Shown: in pieces, positions 43,390 to 54,609 of the stretch
Layout of the letters: every line of letters begins with the position of its first letter
How positions within the stretch are numbered: position 1 is the first letter of the stretch
Assembly (NCBI GenBank): GCA_949775045.1
Contig: OX459101.1
Span: 11,644,347-11,708,346, forward strand
From: Metridium senile
Lineage: Eukaryota; Cnidaria; Anthozoa; Actiniaria; Metridiidae
Direction: 5' to 3'
Length of the DNA stretch: 64,000 nucleotides
Position numbers and translations under genes: made by a program
Notes under the pieces: model-generated
Databases searched by the model: none
Told to the model about the DNA's origin: nothing
What the model saw: only the letters and a program-made list of their open reading frames with translations

Positions 43390-44451
43390 ATGTATGATAA
43401 TTACTTTATGTTAAATGCGACTTTATTTACTCGAGGAAGTATTCATCAAGGTGATGGTCGTTTTAGCAACATTTCAAGAGGAAGACAATGTGCTTTTATG
43501 ACTCTTTCAGCTCTGTTATGTGCAAATTGTGGTAATATTTCGAAATGGACAACACAGACGGTGGATCGTCTTTTAGCCGAAGGAGATTCCATGTTTTTAA
43601 AAGCTTTCGAAGAACGCTCTGTACCTGATGAAGAGACAATTTCTCTGAATTATCTGCAAGATCGAGTCCTTTGGTTTACGATGACACACAATCAATCGCC
43701 CAACGAGGCAAACGATCCAAATCAATCGCCCGACGAGGCAAACGATCTTGATTTACATTCTGCCTTGATGAATACTTTCTCGAATGATAATTATGCATTT
43801 ATGATACTAGATGGTTATACGATGGCATTGATTAAACATACTGACAATGTTATTTATGTTTTTGATTCTCATGCACGTAACGATTATGGTATGCTTGATG
43901 ATAATGGCACTGCTGTTGTTATGAAATGCTGTGATCTAACCACATTAGAACAATATTTACGTTCACTTTCCATTGAATTAAGTAGTGAATTCTTTGAAAT
44001 TATGCCTGTTCAATTTGTTAGTAACACTAGTAAATCACCAACTCACCAACTAATGTCGACTAACAATAAAAATTTGTGTACGAGAAAAGTTGTTGAATTT
44101 TCTGAATGTAAAGAGGAAAAAAATATTGAAAAAACAAAAAAAAGAAAACTCCCAGAAGAAACGCCACATCATAGAGAAACCAGGCTAGAAAAGATGAGAA
44201 CATATCAAAAAAATAGCAAATTAACACAAACTGCAATTGAAAGGCAAAAAAGATTAGATGCACAAAAAGCATACTTCAAGAAAAAAACATCTGAACAAAC
44301 CGAAACTCAATCGCAAAATAGTTTAGATGCACAAAAAGCCTACTTTAAGAAAAGAATCATCGAAGAAACTCATTTTCAAAAACAAACTAGATTGGAAAAT
44401 AAACTCACGTTTTTAACAAAAACAACTTCAATAATAACAACTTTTCATTGA
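43390..44451 (+). CDS. OTU/C76-like cysteine protease of a Helitron-like element
   Basis: An intact 353-codon frame. Residues 15-185 read as a papain-fold protease of the OTU/herpes-tegument (C76) type. The putative nucleophile is Cys34 in SRGRQCAFMTLSALLC; W53-x6-DRLLAEGD follows; the putative His161 and Asp159 lie in VIYVFDSHARNDYGM, followed by NGTAVVMKCCDLTTLEQYL. Residues 101-120 are a tandem 10-residue duplication (NQSPxEANDx). Residues 240-335 are a basic repeat region (HHRETRLEKMRTYQK, two copies of LDAQKAYFKKK/R), of a kind seen ahead of Rep/helicase domains in Helitron-like proteins. Known relatives act as deubiquitinase-like proteases; activity here is inferred. The start is the first ATG before the domain. 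No helicase follows, so the gene is either a split piece of a larger ORF or an independent accessory gene. The open frame suggests recent origin or selection. Confidence 0.7.
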   Translation: MYDNYFMLNATLFTRGSIHQGDGRFSNISRGRQCAFMTLSALLCANCGNISKWTTQTVDRLLAEGDSMFLKAFEERSVPDEETISLNYLQDRVLWFTMTHNQSPNEANDPNQSPDEANDLDLHSALMNTFSNDNYAFMILDGYTMALIKHTDNVIYVFDSHARNDYGMLDDNGTAVVMKCCDLTTLEQYLRSLSIELSSEFFEIMPVQFVSNTSKSPTHQLMSTNNKNLCTRKVVEFSECKEEKNIEKTKKRKLPEETPHHRETRLEKMRTYQKNSKLTQTAIERQKRLDAQKAYFKKKTSEQTETQSQNSLDAQKAYFKKRIIEETHFQKQTRLENKLTFLTKTTSIITTFH

Positions 44452-44775
44452 ACCATAAGCTACAACCTGAAACTCTACAAAGAATACAAAAGTTTAGGCA
44501 CCGTCAAAAGTAATGAGTTTTGAAGCGTATTTCTATTGTTTCACAGTCTTAACAATACGCATGAATGTCGACAATAGCTTACTTTAAGTGCATACAAATA
44601 CACATCGCAGCACTTCACTTCTGATAAGAACCGCTAGTTTTATGCGTTTTTTCAGTCTTTTCAAATCAACGTGACAAGTTCTATTTTTGGCGCGTTTCAG
44701 GACTTTCAGCAATGCCAAGGCACCTTTTTGCTTCAAAAGCAAGACAAAACGCTGAGAAAAATCAAGATTTTGAGC

Positions 44776-45092
44776 TTCAAATTGACAAAAACATTATTTG
44801 AACTAGACCTTAATAGAATGGTAACTATGTATTAAAAGGAAAAAAGGAAATTTTAAAGCATTTCTTTGTAAAAAAAAAAACATTTTTATCGTATTGGATT
44901 TACTAAAAAGTAGTCATGGCAAATGAGCTTCAAATTGAGCTTCAAATTGTCAAAAACATTATTTGAACTAGACCTTAATAGAATGGTAACTATGTATTAA
45001 AAGGAAAAAAGGAGATTTTAAAGCATTTCTTTGTAAAAAAAAACAACATTGTTATCGTATTGGATTTACTAAAAAGTAGTCATGGCAAATCT
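44776..45092. repeat. 165-bp direct repeat downstream of the protease gene
   Basis: Two near-identical copies (44776-44925 and 44940-45092) share ACATTATTTGAACTAGACCT and TACTAAAAAGTAGTCATGGC. Beyond this, 45093-46140 is AT-rich with no frame of note. Confidence 0.85.
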
Positions 45093-46321
45093 TCAAAACA
45101 AAACAAATCATTATTTTCAAGTGGAATTAAAAGCCTCAAGAATAAGTTCTACCAACACAAGATCGATTTGAAAAGACAAGGATTTTAAAACAAGGTATTT
45201 TATTATGAAAAACTTTGTGTAAAACATCATTTTCGACTTTGAAGTAAAAACTACTAAAAAAAGCTCGTTTAGTAAGCATAAAATAGTCAATATTGCTAAA
45301 TAAACAGAAGTTATTCAACCAATTTAAATTGTGTTTGTATTTCAATTTATCTTTGATGTTTTCTGTTTATGAGGTTTAAAAAGTACATAAATAAACACCT
45401 TTCAATCGACCAAAGTACAATTTACACAAGCACAAACATCGTTTCATGTACGGTTTTTATCTCAAAAAGTAAATAAAATGGATCGATGAGATAAACCTTT
45501 TCTCTTTTCTTTCTATAATAAAACAGAGAACGGATTTTTCCTTTTTGAGGCTTAATTATTGCAAGTTTTGAGGTGTTTTTTTTTTCACGCTCGGTATATC
45601 AAATTAAGACTTAAGCAGTTTTTTTTTTTTTTCTCTCAAAAACTTGAAACAAATAATAATCTTGAACTTACTTTATCGGTGATTATTTTCCTGAGGTTTT
45701 CTTCTCTTCAATGACATTGATCATATTTTGACGAATAAATGTATGTACTTGAATTTTGATGGTTTAAACATTGTTCATAGTTCAACTGCCAAGCTTGAAA
45801 ATCCTTCAATAAACTGTGCCTAGGGAAGATTTGAAGACAGTTTTCAAAACAAACAAGGTCGCTTCTTTCTCAATTTTTTTTTGAATTGCTGTAGTCTTTT
45901 AATATTCTTCCACGAAGGTATCTACAAATAGGTTTTCTTGATCTTTTGGAATCAGTCTTTTCTGCTTTTCTTTAGTATAATTTCTTCGTTTTTGTGTCCT
46001 TCGAGTTTATGTTCTTCTTCGGTCAAAACTCTCTTTGTTCTTCGAAGTTCATCTTTCTCCGTTGTTATTTTGTATTAATGTAAGCTCTGCTATTTTGTTG
46101 TTGTTTGTTTGACTTTTTTGTCGATAAATTAAAAGAACAACTTTGCTTTGTTGATCTAGCGCTATTTGGCGCGCGCGTCACTTTCGTTCCCGCCGAAATA
46201 TAACAACCAATCAGCATCGCGATGGGCGCGGACGTCGGACGTACGCTTGGGATTCCTGTGTGAAAACCATCGAAAATCGACTCGATGCATTACCATTTTT
46301 TCTTAAGTATGGTGCTCTGCT

Positions 46322-46344
46322 CGCGCGGGCCTTCGGCCCGCGCG
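46322..46344 (+). terminator. 3'-end hairpin of the Helitron-like element
   Basis: CGCGCGGGCC-TTC-GGCCCGCGCG forms a perfect 10-bp stem with a 3-base loop, ending 13 bases before the element's right end. Helitron-like elements end replication at such a hairpin. Confidence 0.65.
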
Positions 46345-47054
46345 GGAGCTCCGCTATAATTGTACTTTTGTTAAACTTTTGTTAATGTTTTCGGTCTTCA
46401 AACGATTGATTGTTATCTAGAAGCTTCAAGATGAATCTTAAATGTAAAGCAATGTGTATAACGAATATTATACTTTATTGTGACCTATTTCTAATCCAAA
46501 AAAAACGCTTGTTGTAGTTGTTCAGTATTGTATTTATTAGGTGGGAATGTCTTACTGTGTTGATCAAGAAGTCAACTCTATTTAAAAAAACGCTTATTAC
46601 ACGAATTTTATCATTTAAATTTCCTCGAAAATCATATATTTGCCTTTGTGTGACACTCTCGCATCACTTGAGGTCAATGTGTGACAAGCCGAGCGATAAA
46701 TATTTTTATTAAATATTTTTTTAAATATTTTTATAAATATTTTTGTCAAATATTATTAATTAATTTTGTTACCGTGAGCGGTAGTTTTAACCTGTAATCC
46801 TTGCGTTACGTTGCGTTATGTGTACGTGACTCTATCACGTTACTAATCTGATAATGTTATTTATGTGTCAGTCCGTGTTTTACAAATCGTTGTAAAACAC
46901 GGACTGAGTCCGTGTTTTACAACGATTTGTAAAACACGGACTCAGTCCAGTCCGTGTTTTCTGGGTCCAGTCCAGTCCGTGGTTTACAAGATGCCCGAAC
47001 ATACAACTGATTGTAAGAAGGCTCTCTTATAAAAATGAAAACCAAATTGGAATT

Positions 47055-49460
47055 TATAGGAATTAATACTTCTTGCAAAATAGATGTAATTTGTTCACTG
47101 TCTTGAAGATATAGACTGATATTTTTGAGTTAATATCTTGTTGGTATATTACTAAACAGTTATTCTCATTAATCTAGGCGGATTTAAAATTAAAATAAGT
47201 TTCAATATTTCTAATTAAATGTCAAACTAACACGAGACCCGGGGTCAAGTTGTTGTTATCAAATATCGGCTGTGTTTTCAAAGCAAGATTACTATAATTT
47301 GAGTTTCTTTTGAAAGGAAAAGTAACATGTCATGCTAGAAAAGCGTCTTTTATTCAGGGATACAACAGCCGTGGTGTTTGAGCTGTTATTTTCAAAAGAA
47401 GTTCTGACTAGAATGTATAGTGTTTCTTACAGCATTGATATATTATGCAACAATTCTCATTCAAGTCGTATTTCAACAACGTGGCTTTCTTAGATACGTT
47501 TTTGAGCTGTATTTTCTAAGGAAATTATGTTAAAATGTTACCTAGAACCAATGAGAATATGTTCAAGACATCTTAATTTATATCGATGAATGTGGGAAGG
47601 TGTTTTGGGTGCGAATTTAATAATAGTTCTTTTATTTTGTATATGACAACGTTCTTGCAATTAGGTATAACTTAAAATCTGAAATAAAAGAATCTAATAA
47701 AAACTTAGCAATCGGTTTAAATCGAGTCTATTTGCACAATTAAACAAGATTCGATATTTCATTAGGCAATAGAGAATCATTACAAGGAACGCTTGACAAC
47801 TTTCCAGGTTAGTTCTTGCACATAAGCTTAGCGCTTATACTTACTATAGAATCTAGTATAGAAATCGCAACAAAAATACAACAAATATACAGTATACTTA
47901 CTAGGTTATCCTTTGGAAAATATCTTTACTATAATATCCATGTTTAAACGGGTAAAATAGACCGATCAAGGGCTACAGACATAGAAACGGCCTCCCACTT
48001 CCGCCATCTTGTTCACTCGAGTATAAATGACGACGTATTTGTCCGAATTTGCGACGATTTCTCGCGATGCGGTCAAATCAAATAACTTATTTCATAGTAA
48101 CGAATATAGCACATGCGCAGTTTACAAACCAGCAGGACGCCGATGACCAGCAGTGGATTTGCGTGTCAACAACATCTCTTCTTGTTACTTGAATATAATA
48201 TTCATAGGAAAGAAATGTTTTACGAACGAAAGCGGACTCTAGATGCTCAATCTTTACGTGTTACCGCTCTCGAGTGTTAAAAACCAATGAATACCTCCCG
48301 AATCTTGGGTTGAATATAGAGAAGATTTCGATGAGTTTCAAAGGGTTTCAATTTCAATACAGTTAGATGATATCTTATTTCAATATGGCGATCGAAAATG
48401 ACTTAGTTACGACAAAGTCATTGATTTTATATGACATTTCGCAACAAAATAGCGAAATGTATTGATATAATTGTTTTAATATCAAATTAAATATGAATTG
48501 ATCTAAATCGAAAACTTATAGTGCATTTCAGCCGTTCCAACCATCTTAATATAGGAATTAATCCTTTATTGCAAAATAGATGTAATAATCTAGGCGGATT
48601 TAGAATAAAAATAAGAAAAATATTTCTAATTAAATGCCCAAAAAAAACGACACCCGCGGATTCAAGTTGTTGTTATCAAATATCGGCTGTGTTTTCAAAG
48701 CCACATTACTATAATAATTTGAGTTTCTATTGAAAGGAAAAGTAATATGTCATGCTAGAAAAGCGTCTTTTATTCAGGGATACAACAGCCGTGGTGTTTG
48801 AGCTGTTATTTTCAAAAGAAGTTCTGACTAGAATGTATAGTGTTTCTTACAGCATTAATTGATATATTATGCAAAAATTATCATTCAAGTCGTAAATCAA
48901 CAACGTGGCTTTCTTAGATACGTTTTTAAGCTGTATTTTCTATATAAGGGAATTCTGTAAAAATGTTACCTAGAACCAATGAGAATATGTTCAAGACATC
49001 TTAAGTAAACTATATATCGATGAATGTGGGAAGGTGTTTTTGGTGCGAATTTAATAACAGTTTTTTATTTTGTATATGACAACGTTCTTGCAATTAGGTA
49101 TAACTTAAAATCTGAGATAAAAGAATCTTATAAAAACTTCGCAATCGGTTTAAATCGAGTCTATTTGCACAAAACAAGATTCGAGATTTCATTAGGCAAT
49201 AGAGAATCATTACAAGGAACGCTTGACAACTTTCCAGGTTAGTTCTTGGACATAACCTTAGCGCTAACTTACTATGAAATTTAGCATAGAAATCGCAACA
49301 AAAATACAACAAATATACAGTATACTTACTAGGTTATCCTTTGGAAGATATCTTTACTATAATCGTCATGTTTAAACGGGTAAAATAGATCAAGGGCTAC
49401 AGTCGTATAAACCTCTTACTTCCGCCATCTTGTTCACTCGAGTAAAAATGACGACGTATT
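47055..49460. repeat. Tandem duplication of a roughly 0.9-kb segment (period about 1.45 kb)
   Basis: 47055-48040 and 48553-49460 are near-identical over most of their length (shared GGATACAACAGCCGTGGTGT, ACGCTTGACAACTTTCCAGG, CTTCCGCCATCTTGTTCACT). The right copy lacks about 80 bp near its start. About 510 bp of single-copy DNA lies between. No TG...CA ends, primer-binding site or polypurine tract is seen, so they do not look like LTRs. Only short frames are present. Confidence 0.8.
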
Positions 49461-49667
49461 GAGCTGGGGGTGTGGTAATATATAAGGGGGGAGGGCACAG
49501 GCAGATCAGACTAAATTTCGATGGCTTTGGGCCTCCTGTGTTATTTAAATGACTGATTTGCCGATCAAAGAATAACGTTCAAATATTGTAATATTTTCTT
49601 TGGTTAGTAATAAAAGAAAGAAAAAACTCAAACGTTATTCACAGGCAGCCCAAATATTCTATTCTAT

Positions 49668-50031
49668 ATCGTCGGTTCACACGGGCGATTTTTGCAGCGA
49701 TTTTTACGGCGATGCAAACGTGCATGGAACAACTGCAATTTTACTGCGGCTCAGTTTTGTAAACTTTCAATTAGTTTTGCTTTATTCTGCAATTAAAACA
49801 TCTCACTAAATTCTTCTTTTTCAACTTTCCTTGAAGGAAAACAGCTACGAATTTCCTCTTGGGTTATTCCTAGTTCTAATTTTCGCTATTTTCTGAAATA
49901 AATCGCAGCTGAATCGCAGTGACGTGAATTTCTAAAATCGCAGTAAAATCGCCGGTTGTTCACACGCAAATTTGCATCACCGTAAAATTCGCATCTCAAA
50001 TCGCCGCGAAAATCGCCCGTGTGAACCGGCC
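49668..50031. mobile_element. Harbinger-like MITE (about 365 bp)
   Basis: CGGTTCACACGGGCGATTTT at the left is matched by an inverse ending AAAATCGCCCGTGTGAACCG then GCCTTTG at the right, with further inner matches (GCGATGCAAA against TTTGCATCAC). The end sequence resembles the (A)GGCCG..TACACGG ends of the 38662 element. The target duplication is unclear. Confidence 0.7.
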
Positions 50032-50035
50032 TTTG

Positions 50036-51557
50036 AAAGCGAATATTTCTTTTATACTGCGCGCCATATTAGAAATAATTCTATATTATTAATTGAGCGT
50101 GCGGGCGATAAATAAACTGGTAAAAAAGTATTTTGTATTTTGACAGCTGCAAAAACATGACTTTTCTATACGTCAAAAGTGGTAATCATGTTTTCTTTCG
50201 AGATATCAAGCCCGATGCATAACGCTTTCACGTTTTTACAAACAAATCGGATTATCGTGCCTGTTCGAAGTAGATTGACTTCAAAATTCTAAACGATGCA
50301 AACATTGTATAGATAGGAATGAGAAACTAATCTGAAAAAAATGAGCCATTTTTACTTCCTTAACAAGGAAGCAAATATTACGCAGAACCTTTTAATACGA
50401 GATACGATATTTCTGTTTGTCTATTCCTAATTTCATAATTTTATTTATCCGTAAACGTAGTGAATTCAATAAATAGACATTTATTTTATGAAAAGATATC
50501 GCAAAAGTAATTACTATAAAAGATACAGCAGAATTTAGTTTTTACTTATAAAAAGGCCATATTGAGCATGTGCATGCGATGATACAAAATCCCTATCCCA
50601 ATAACTCGAGGATTTCAATCCACGAGTTAAAATAGCAAAGATGAATCTAACCGATTTTAAGTCAGCCACTTGTATACGAGGTGATTTTTGTTGCAATATA
50701 AAAATGATGATCCCTCTATTAGTTGGTATCTTTTTCTGATCCTCCTTCAATAGTACGTGGTTGCTACTCGCTCATCGGTGTGGTTTCCCCCTTTCATACC
50801 TGGCTATCTACAACTATTTCAAAAATCGCTGTCGCAGCCAAAGCTATACAGTCCACACTCTGAATCTTGCAAAGGATGTCGGTGATATGAACATAATTTC
50901 TGATTTATTACGTTTTTTAACGAAAAAATTAATTGTTTTACCATCTACCACTGTCACAGCTTGGTTATGGTCATATAGCACAAACACGTTAAACCAAAAT
51001 ATGTTATGAATGAATCTATAACAAGAGAAGAAATACCGTCATCCTTTGCATGCTTCATAGTGTGGACAGTAGACTGATTGTGACAACAATTATTGAAGTA
51101 GGTGTATGTACTAGCTGATCACCCCTTCAGTCATCTAGAAAACCTCATGCAGACAGGAGACAGGGTTGGATACAGGGGAGGGCTGCAGGGAGTGCACATC
51201 CCCTAGATCAACTTTGTGCCCCTATTTTGATGATAACAAATACAAAGTTATGTTTTTATTCTTTGATTCTGAGGGTTGCACCCCTTCTCTTCCTGGACCG
51301 ATGTTTTGCTTCTACTCTGCAACTTGCAAACTATCAGACATAAAGGTTCATTCTCTTTGCACAAAGTCCTGAACCCCTACCTACCTGAACAACGTCCTGC
51401 AAGATCTGTCCCCTTAGTGATGACTGACTGTAAACCAGCAATGTGACAGCTTATTGACAGGCATCATAGATATTATTAGGCAAGCCAAATGTAAAATCTC
51501 TTTTGGTCTATCTGATGGCCGCAAATATAACAAACAGCTCTATTCAGTACTTTAAAA
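50036..51557. other. Intergenic, no supported gene
   Basis: The open frames at 50761-51009 and 51166-51372 match no family I recognise and have no splice or start context. The second reads like old repeat sequence. Confidence 0.45.
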
Positions 51558-51902
51558 TCATACCCAGAAATTCTCTACAGTCAGCGGTTCGGGGTAATTT
51601 CGCGGGCTCATACAGAACGTAAGCAAAGCGCATGCGCAAACAGTGGCCTCGAGAAGGTTGATGTAGCTTGTTGTGTTTGTGTAATTAACTATTTTATGCC
51701 ATTCTCTTAGCACAGGATATGGTATTTTTACAGCAAAAAGAGGCTTGTTATTTGACTTGCATGCATACCTTAGTTCAGGCTCAGACAACTGTAATTTTTC
51801 TTTAAATTTTGATATCGTTGAGGCGTCTATTACATCTGACATTTTTTTTTTAATTTTGAAATTTGTAATTCGCGCCAAATAAACCCGCGAATTTTTCACC
51901 AT
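51558..51902 (-). CDS. Candidate hypothetical exon, divergent pair (minus member)
   Basis: A minus-strand frame whose second Met opens MSDVIDASTISKFKEKLQLS and continues EPELRYACKSNNKPLFAVKI PYPVLREWHK as a plausible soluble-protein sequence. After about residue 75 it loses that character, so a splice donor probably lies near 51690. No family is recognised. It starts 52 bases from an oppositely oriented candidate exon, suggesting a shared bidirectional promoter. It could also be transposon-derived. Confidence 0.25.
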   Translation of the reverse strand: MVKNSRVYLARITNFKIKKKMSDVIDASTISKFKEKLQLSEPELRYACKSNNKPLFAVKIPYPVLREWHKIVNYTNTTSYINLLEATVCACALLTFCMSPRNYPEPLTVENFWV

Positions 51903-51953
51903 AGGAACCCCAAAAGATTTTAGGCGAGGCTACTAAGCTTTAAACAAGAAAAC

Positions 51954-52018
51954 ATGGCCGATCAAGTCGTGCAAATCGATTCTCTACGTTTCAAATGTAA
52001 AATATATCGACTTGAACT
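51954..52018 (+). CDS. Candidate first exon, divergent pair (plus member)
   Basis: ATG at 51954 (context AAAACATGG, good Kozak) opens MADQVVQIDSLRFKCKIYRL and runs to GAACT|GTAAGTATT, a near-perfect splice donor at 52019. No matching downstream exon was found in the window, so this is only a candidate. Confidence 0.3.
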
Positions 52019-53390
52019 GTAAGTATTACGCCTTGTGAGGTGAGAAAACAATGCAAAATTTCTCTTAAAGGGATTGAGACACTTGAAATGAAGAGTAGTT
52101 ATCGTTTCTTGGCAAAAAATCGCGTTTATTGATGTGGTTTCAAGAGTAGATTGGTCTACATGAAAGGAATTCTCAACAGTAAATGTTCTTATCTGTGGCA
52201 TCACGAAGAGGCAATGATGTTCAAGAACGCTATGGCGGCCTACAGCTATATTGGTGTCTTTTAAAACTGATTTTTGAACAACTTTGAACTTGAAAATACC
52301 ATATTTTATATCGCAATATCAATGTCAATACATCGATGTACAATTTACGATTTGTGGACCTCAAAAGTTTGAAAGTTAAAGCGTTGTTTTAAGGACTTTA
52401 TTATCACCAAGTGACAGTGGTTTCTAAAGAACTCTATGGCGGCTTATGGCTATATCGGACTCTTTTCATGTCCATTTTTTGAACAACTTTGGACTTAAAA
52501 AAAAATTAACTTTTATTCTATCGCCATACGAAAGTTAAAACGTCAATCTACTGTTTACGATTTGTGGAAAAAGTGGAACATCGATAACAAAAGAAATATT
52601 TCAAGAATAAATAAAAGGTACATACATTTCTTTGTAATTTTTGTGTCTATTTCTGAATGAAACTAACTCGGCCAAATGGTCAATGCGCATGCGCGGCGCC
52701 ATGCTGTATTAGATTTCTGGAAATGTTTGATAATTGGAAATAAGTGTAACAATACATAAAGGTTGTGACCAGACACGTTTTTAATGGCATCAGCTACGAG
52801 AGAAACTCATAGTAACTCTTTTTTCTTTTTAGAAAACGAACAACTTTCTTTTCTGTTCAGTGACGCTATGATTATGTAAAGGTCAGCGGAGGGAGAGGGG
52901 CCCCATGTCACTTAAAGTGCCATTTTTCATAACTGATTTTCAGCATTGACTCTTCATGAAGCTGAAGGTCATTTGAGTTTATTTTTGATTGTTTATCAAT
53001 ATCAACACTGATTACTTTGTGAAAACAAATTTGTTATAATAGCCTTTCTATAAATGTTTTGCTACTGCTCCAGGAAAGGTTTGTACAGCAAAACCACTTA
53101 TGACAGCACTCTCATTGACATATTGGAAGTATAAAGATTGATATCACCAAGATGCTTCACTCAAATCTTATCAAAATGTTTCAACACTCGACTATTCGCT
53201 TCACGTGCAATTAATACTAAAAAGTTTAAATTAAGTGCGTTTATAGTCATTTTAAATTCAATCAATTGCGCTGCTAAACAGCAGACCACAATGCCTCTAG
53301 CTATAATGGACAATTTTATTTATTTGTTTTTACTAAAATCTCTATCATAACTGTTGCAAAAAAATTGTAATATTTTACTTACATTTTGCC
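52019..53390. other. Intergenic with a diverged direct repeat
   Basis: About 52210-52360 and 52425-52570 share AACGCTATGGCGGCCTA/AACTCTATGGCGGCTTA, TTTTTGAACAACTTTG and TTTACGATTTGTGGA. Nothing coding is recognised. Confidence 0.5.
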
Positions 53391-54545
53391 CACTACTTAT
53401 CTTATCTTGGATAACAAACTCTACAAATCTATATTATGCAATACCCATTGTTATATACATGTGTCCATTATAACATGTTGTCTTTATACCTTACCACTAC
53501 TTATCTTATCTTGGATAACAAACTCTACAAATCTACATTATGCAATACCTATTATTATTTACATGTGTCCATTATAACATGTTGTCTTTATACCTTACCA
53601 CTACTTATCTTATCTTGGATAACAAACTCTACAAATCTACATTATGCAATACCCATTGTTATATACATGTGTCCATTATAACATGTTGTCTTTATACCTT
53701 ACCACTACTTATCTTATCTTGGATAACAAACTCTACAAATCTACATTATGCAATACCCATTGTTATATACATGTGTCCATTATAACATGTTGTCTTTATA
53801 CCTTACCACTACTTATCTTATCTTGGATAACAAACTCTACAAATCTACATTATGCAATACCCATTGTTATATACATGTGTCCATTATAACATGTTGTCTT
53901 TATACCTTACCACTACTTATCTTATCTTGGATAACAAACTCTACAAATCTACATTATGCAATACCCATTGTTATATACATGTGTCCATTATAACATGTTG
54001 TCTTTATACCTTACCACTACTTATCTTATCTTGGATAACAAACTCTACAAATCTACATTATGCAATACCCATTGTTATATACATGTGTCCATTATAACAT
54101 GTTGTCTTTATACCTAACCACTACTTATCTTATCTTGGATAACAAACTCTACAAATCTACATTATGCAATACCCATTGTTATATACATGTGTCCATTATA
54201 ACATGTTGTCTTTATACCTTACCACTACTTATCTTATCTTGGATAACAAACTCTACAAATCTACATTATGCAATACCCATTGTTATATACATGTGTCCAT
54301 TATAACATGTTGTCTTTATACCTTACCACTACTTATCTTATCTTGGATAACAAACTCTACAAATCTACATTATGCAATACCCATTGTTATATACATGTGT
54401 CCATTATAACATGTTGTCTTTATACCTTACCACTACTTATCTTATCTTGGATAACAAACTCTACAAATCTACATTATGCAATACCCATTGTTATATACAT
54501 GTGTCCATTATAACATGTTGTCTGTACGTATACCCTACCACTCTA
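53391..54545. repeat. 104-bp satellite, about 11 units (copy 2)
   Basis: Nearly identical head-to-tail units of the same satellite as 32765-33055, very homogeneous in the middle. It ends about 65 bases from the end of the HEPN-NACHT pseudogene. The frames it contains are artefacts of the repeat. Confidence 0.96.
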
Positions 54546-54609
54546 TACTTATCTTATTTTGGATGATAAGCTCTACAATAATCTAACAAAATATTGTCCT
54601 ATATACCAT

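Larger units (their letters stand above)
42046..46357 (+). mobile_element. Helitron-like element (HLE2/Helentron-type), non-autonomous, 4.3 kb
   Basis: The left end ATAGCGGAGCTCCC (42046-42059) is repeated in inverted orientation as GGGAGCTCCGCTAT (46344-46357). Just inside the right end is a strong GC hairpin (46322-46344). Terminal short inverted repeats plus a 3' hairpin are features of Helitron2/Helentron-type elements. The left part has a 105-bp tandem array. The interior has one long gene, an OTU/C76-like protease, a domain type known to accompany these elements. No Rep nuclease or helicase is present, so it would need a helper. The exact insertion point is not resolved. Confidence 0.6.
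40608..46996. mobile_element. Unclassified TIR DNA transposon with 8-bp duplication, split by a Helitron-like element
   Basis: The left end GGCATCCTGTAAAACCACGG and the right end (inverse: GGGCATCTTGTAAACCACGG) continue as inverted repeats of about 290 bp (to about 40892 and 46660). Flanking octamers GAATATAC (40600-40607) and GAACATAC (46997-47004) differ by one base. The tips carry palindromic CACGGACTGGACTGAGTCCG-type repeats. A 200-bp segment is directly repeated at about 41217-41432 and 41825-42010. Without the 4.3-kb insertion the element is only about 2.1 kb and encodes nothing. The 8-bp duplication fits hAT, P or KDZ; no superfamily can be chosen. Confidence 0.72.

Noticed and set aside
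47055..49460. LTR retrotransposon with the two copies as LTRs
   Set aside because: No TG...CA ends, primer-binding site, polypurine tract or gag/pol fragment; the DNA between the copies is only about 510 bp.
50761..51372. Two short open frames as genes
   Set aside because: No recognisable motif, splice signal or family resemblance; frames of this length are expected by chance.
53391..54566. Series of identical 81-codon open frames
   Set aside because: They are successive frames of the 104-bp satellite; the peptide changes frame with each unit and has no independent support.
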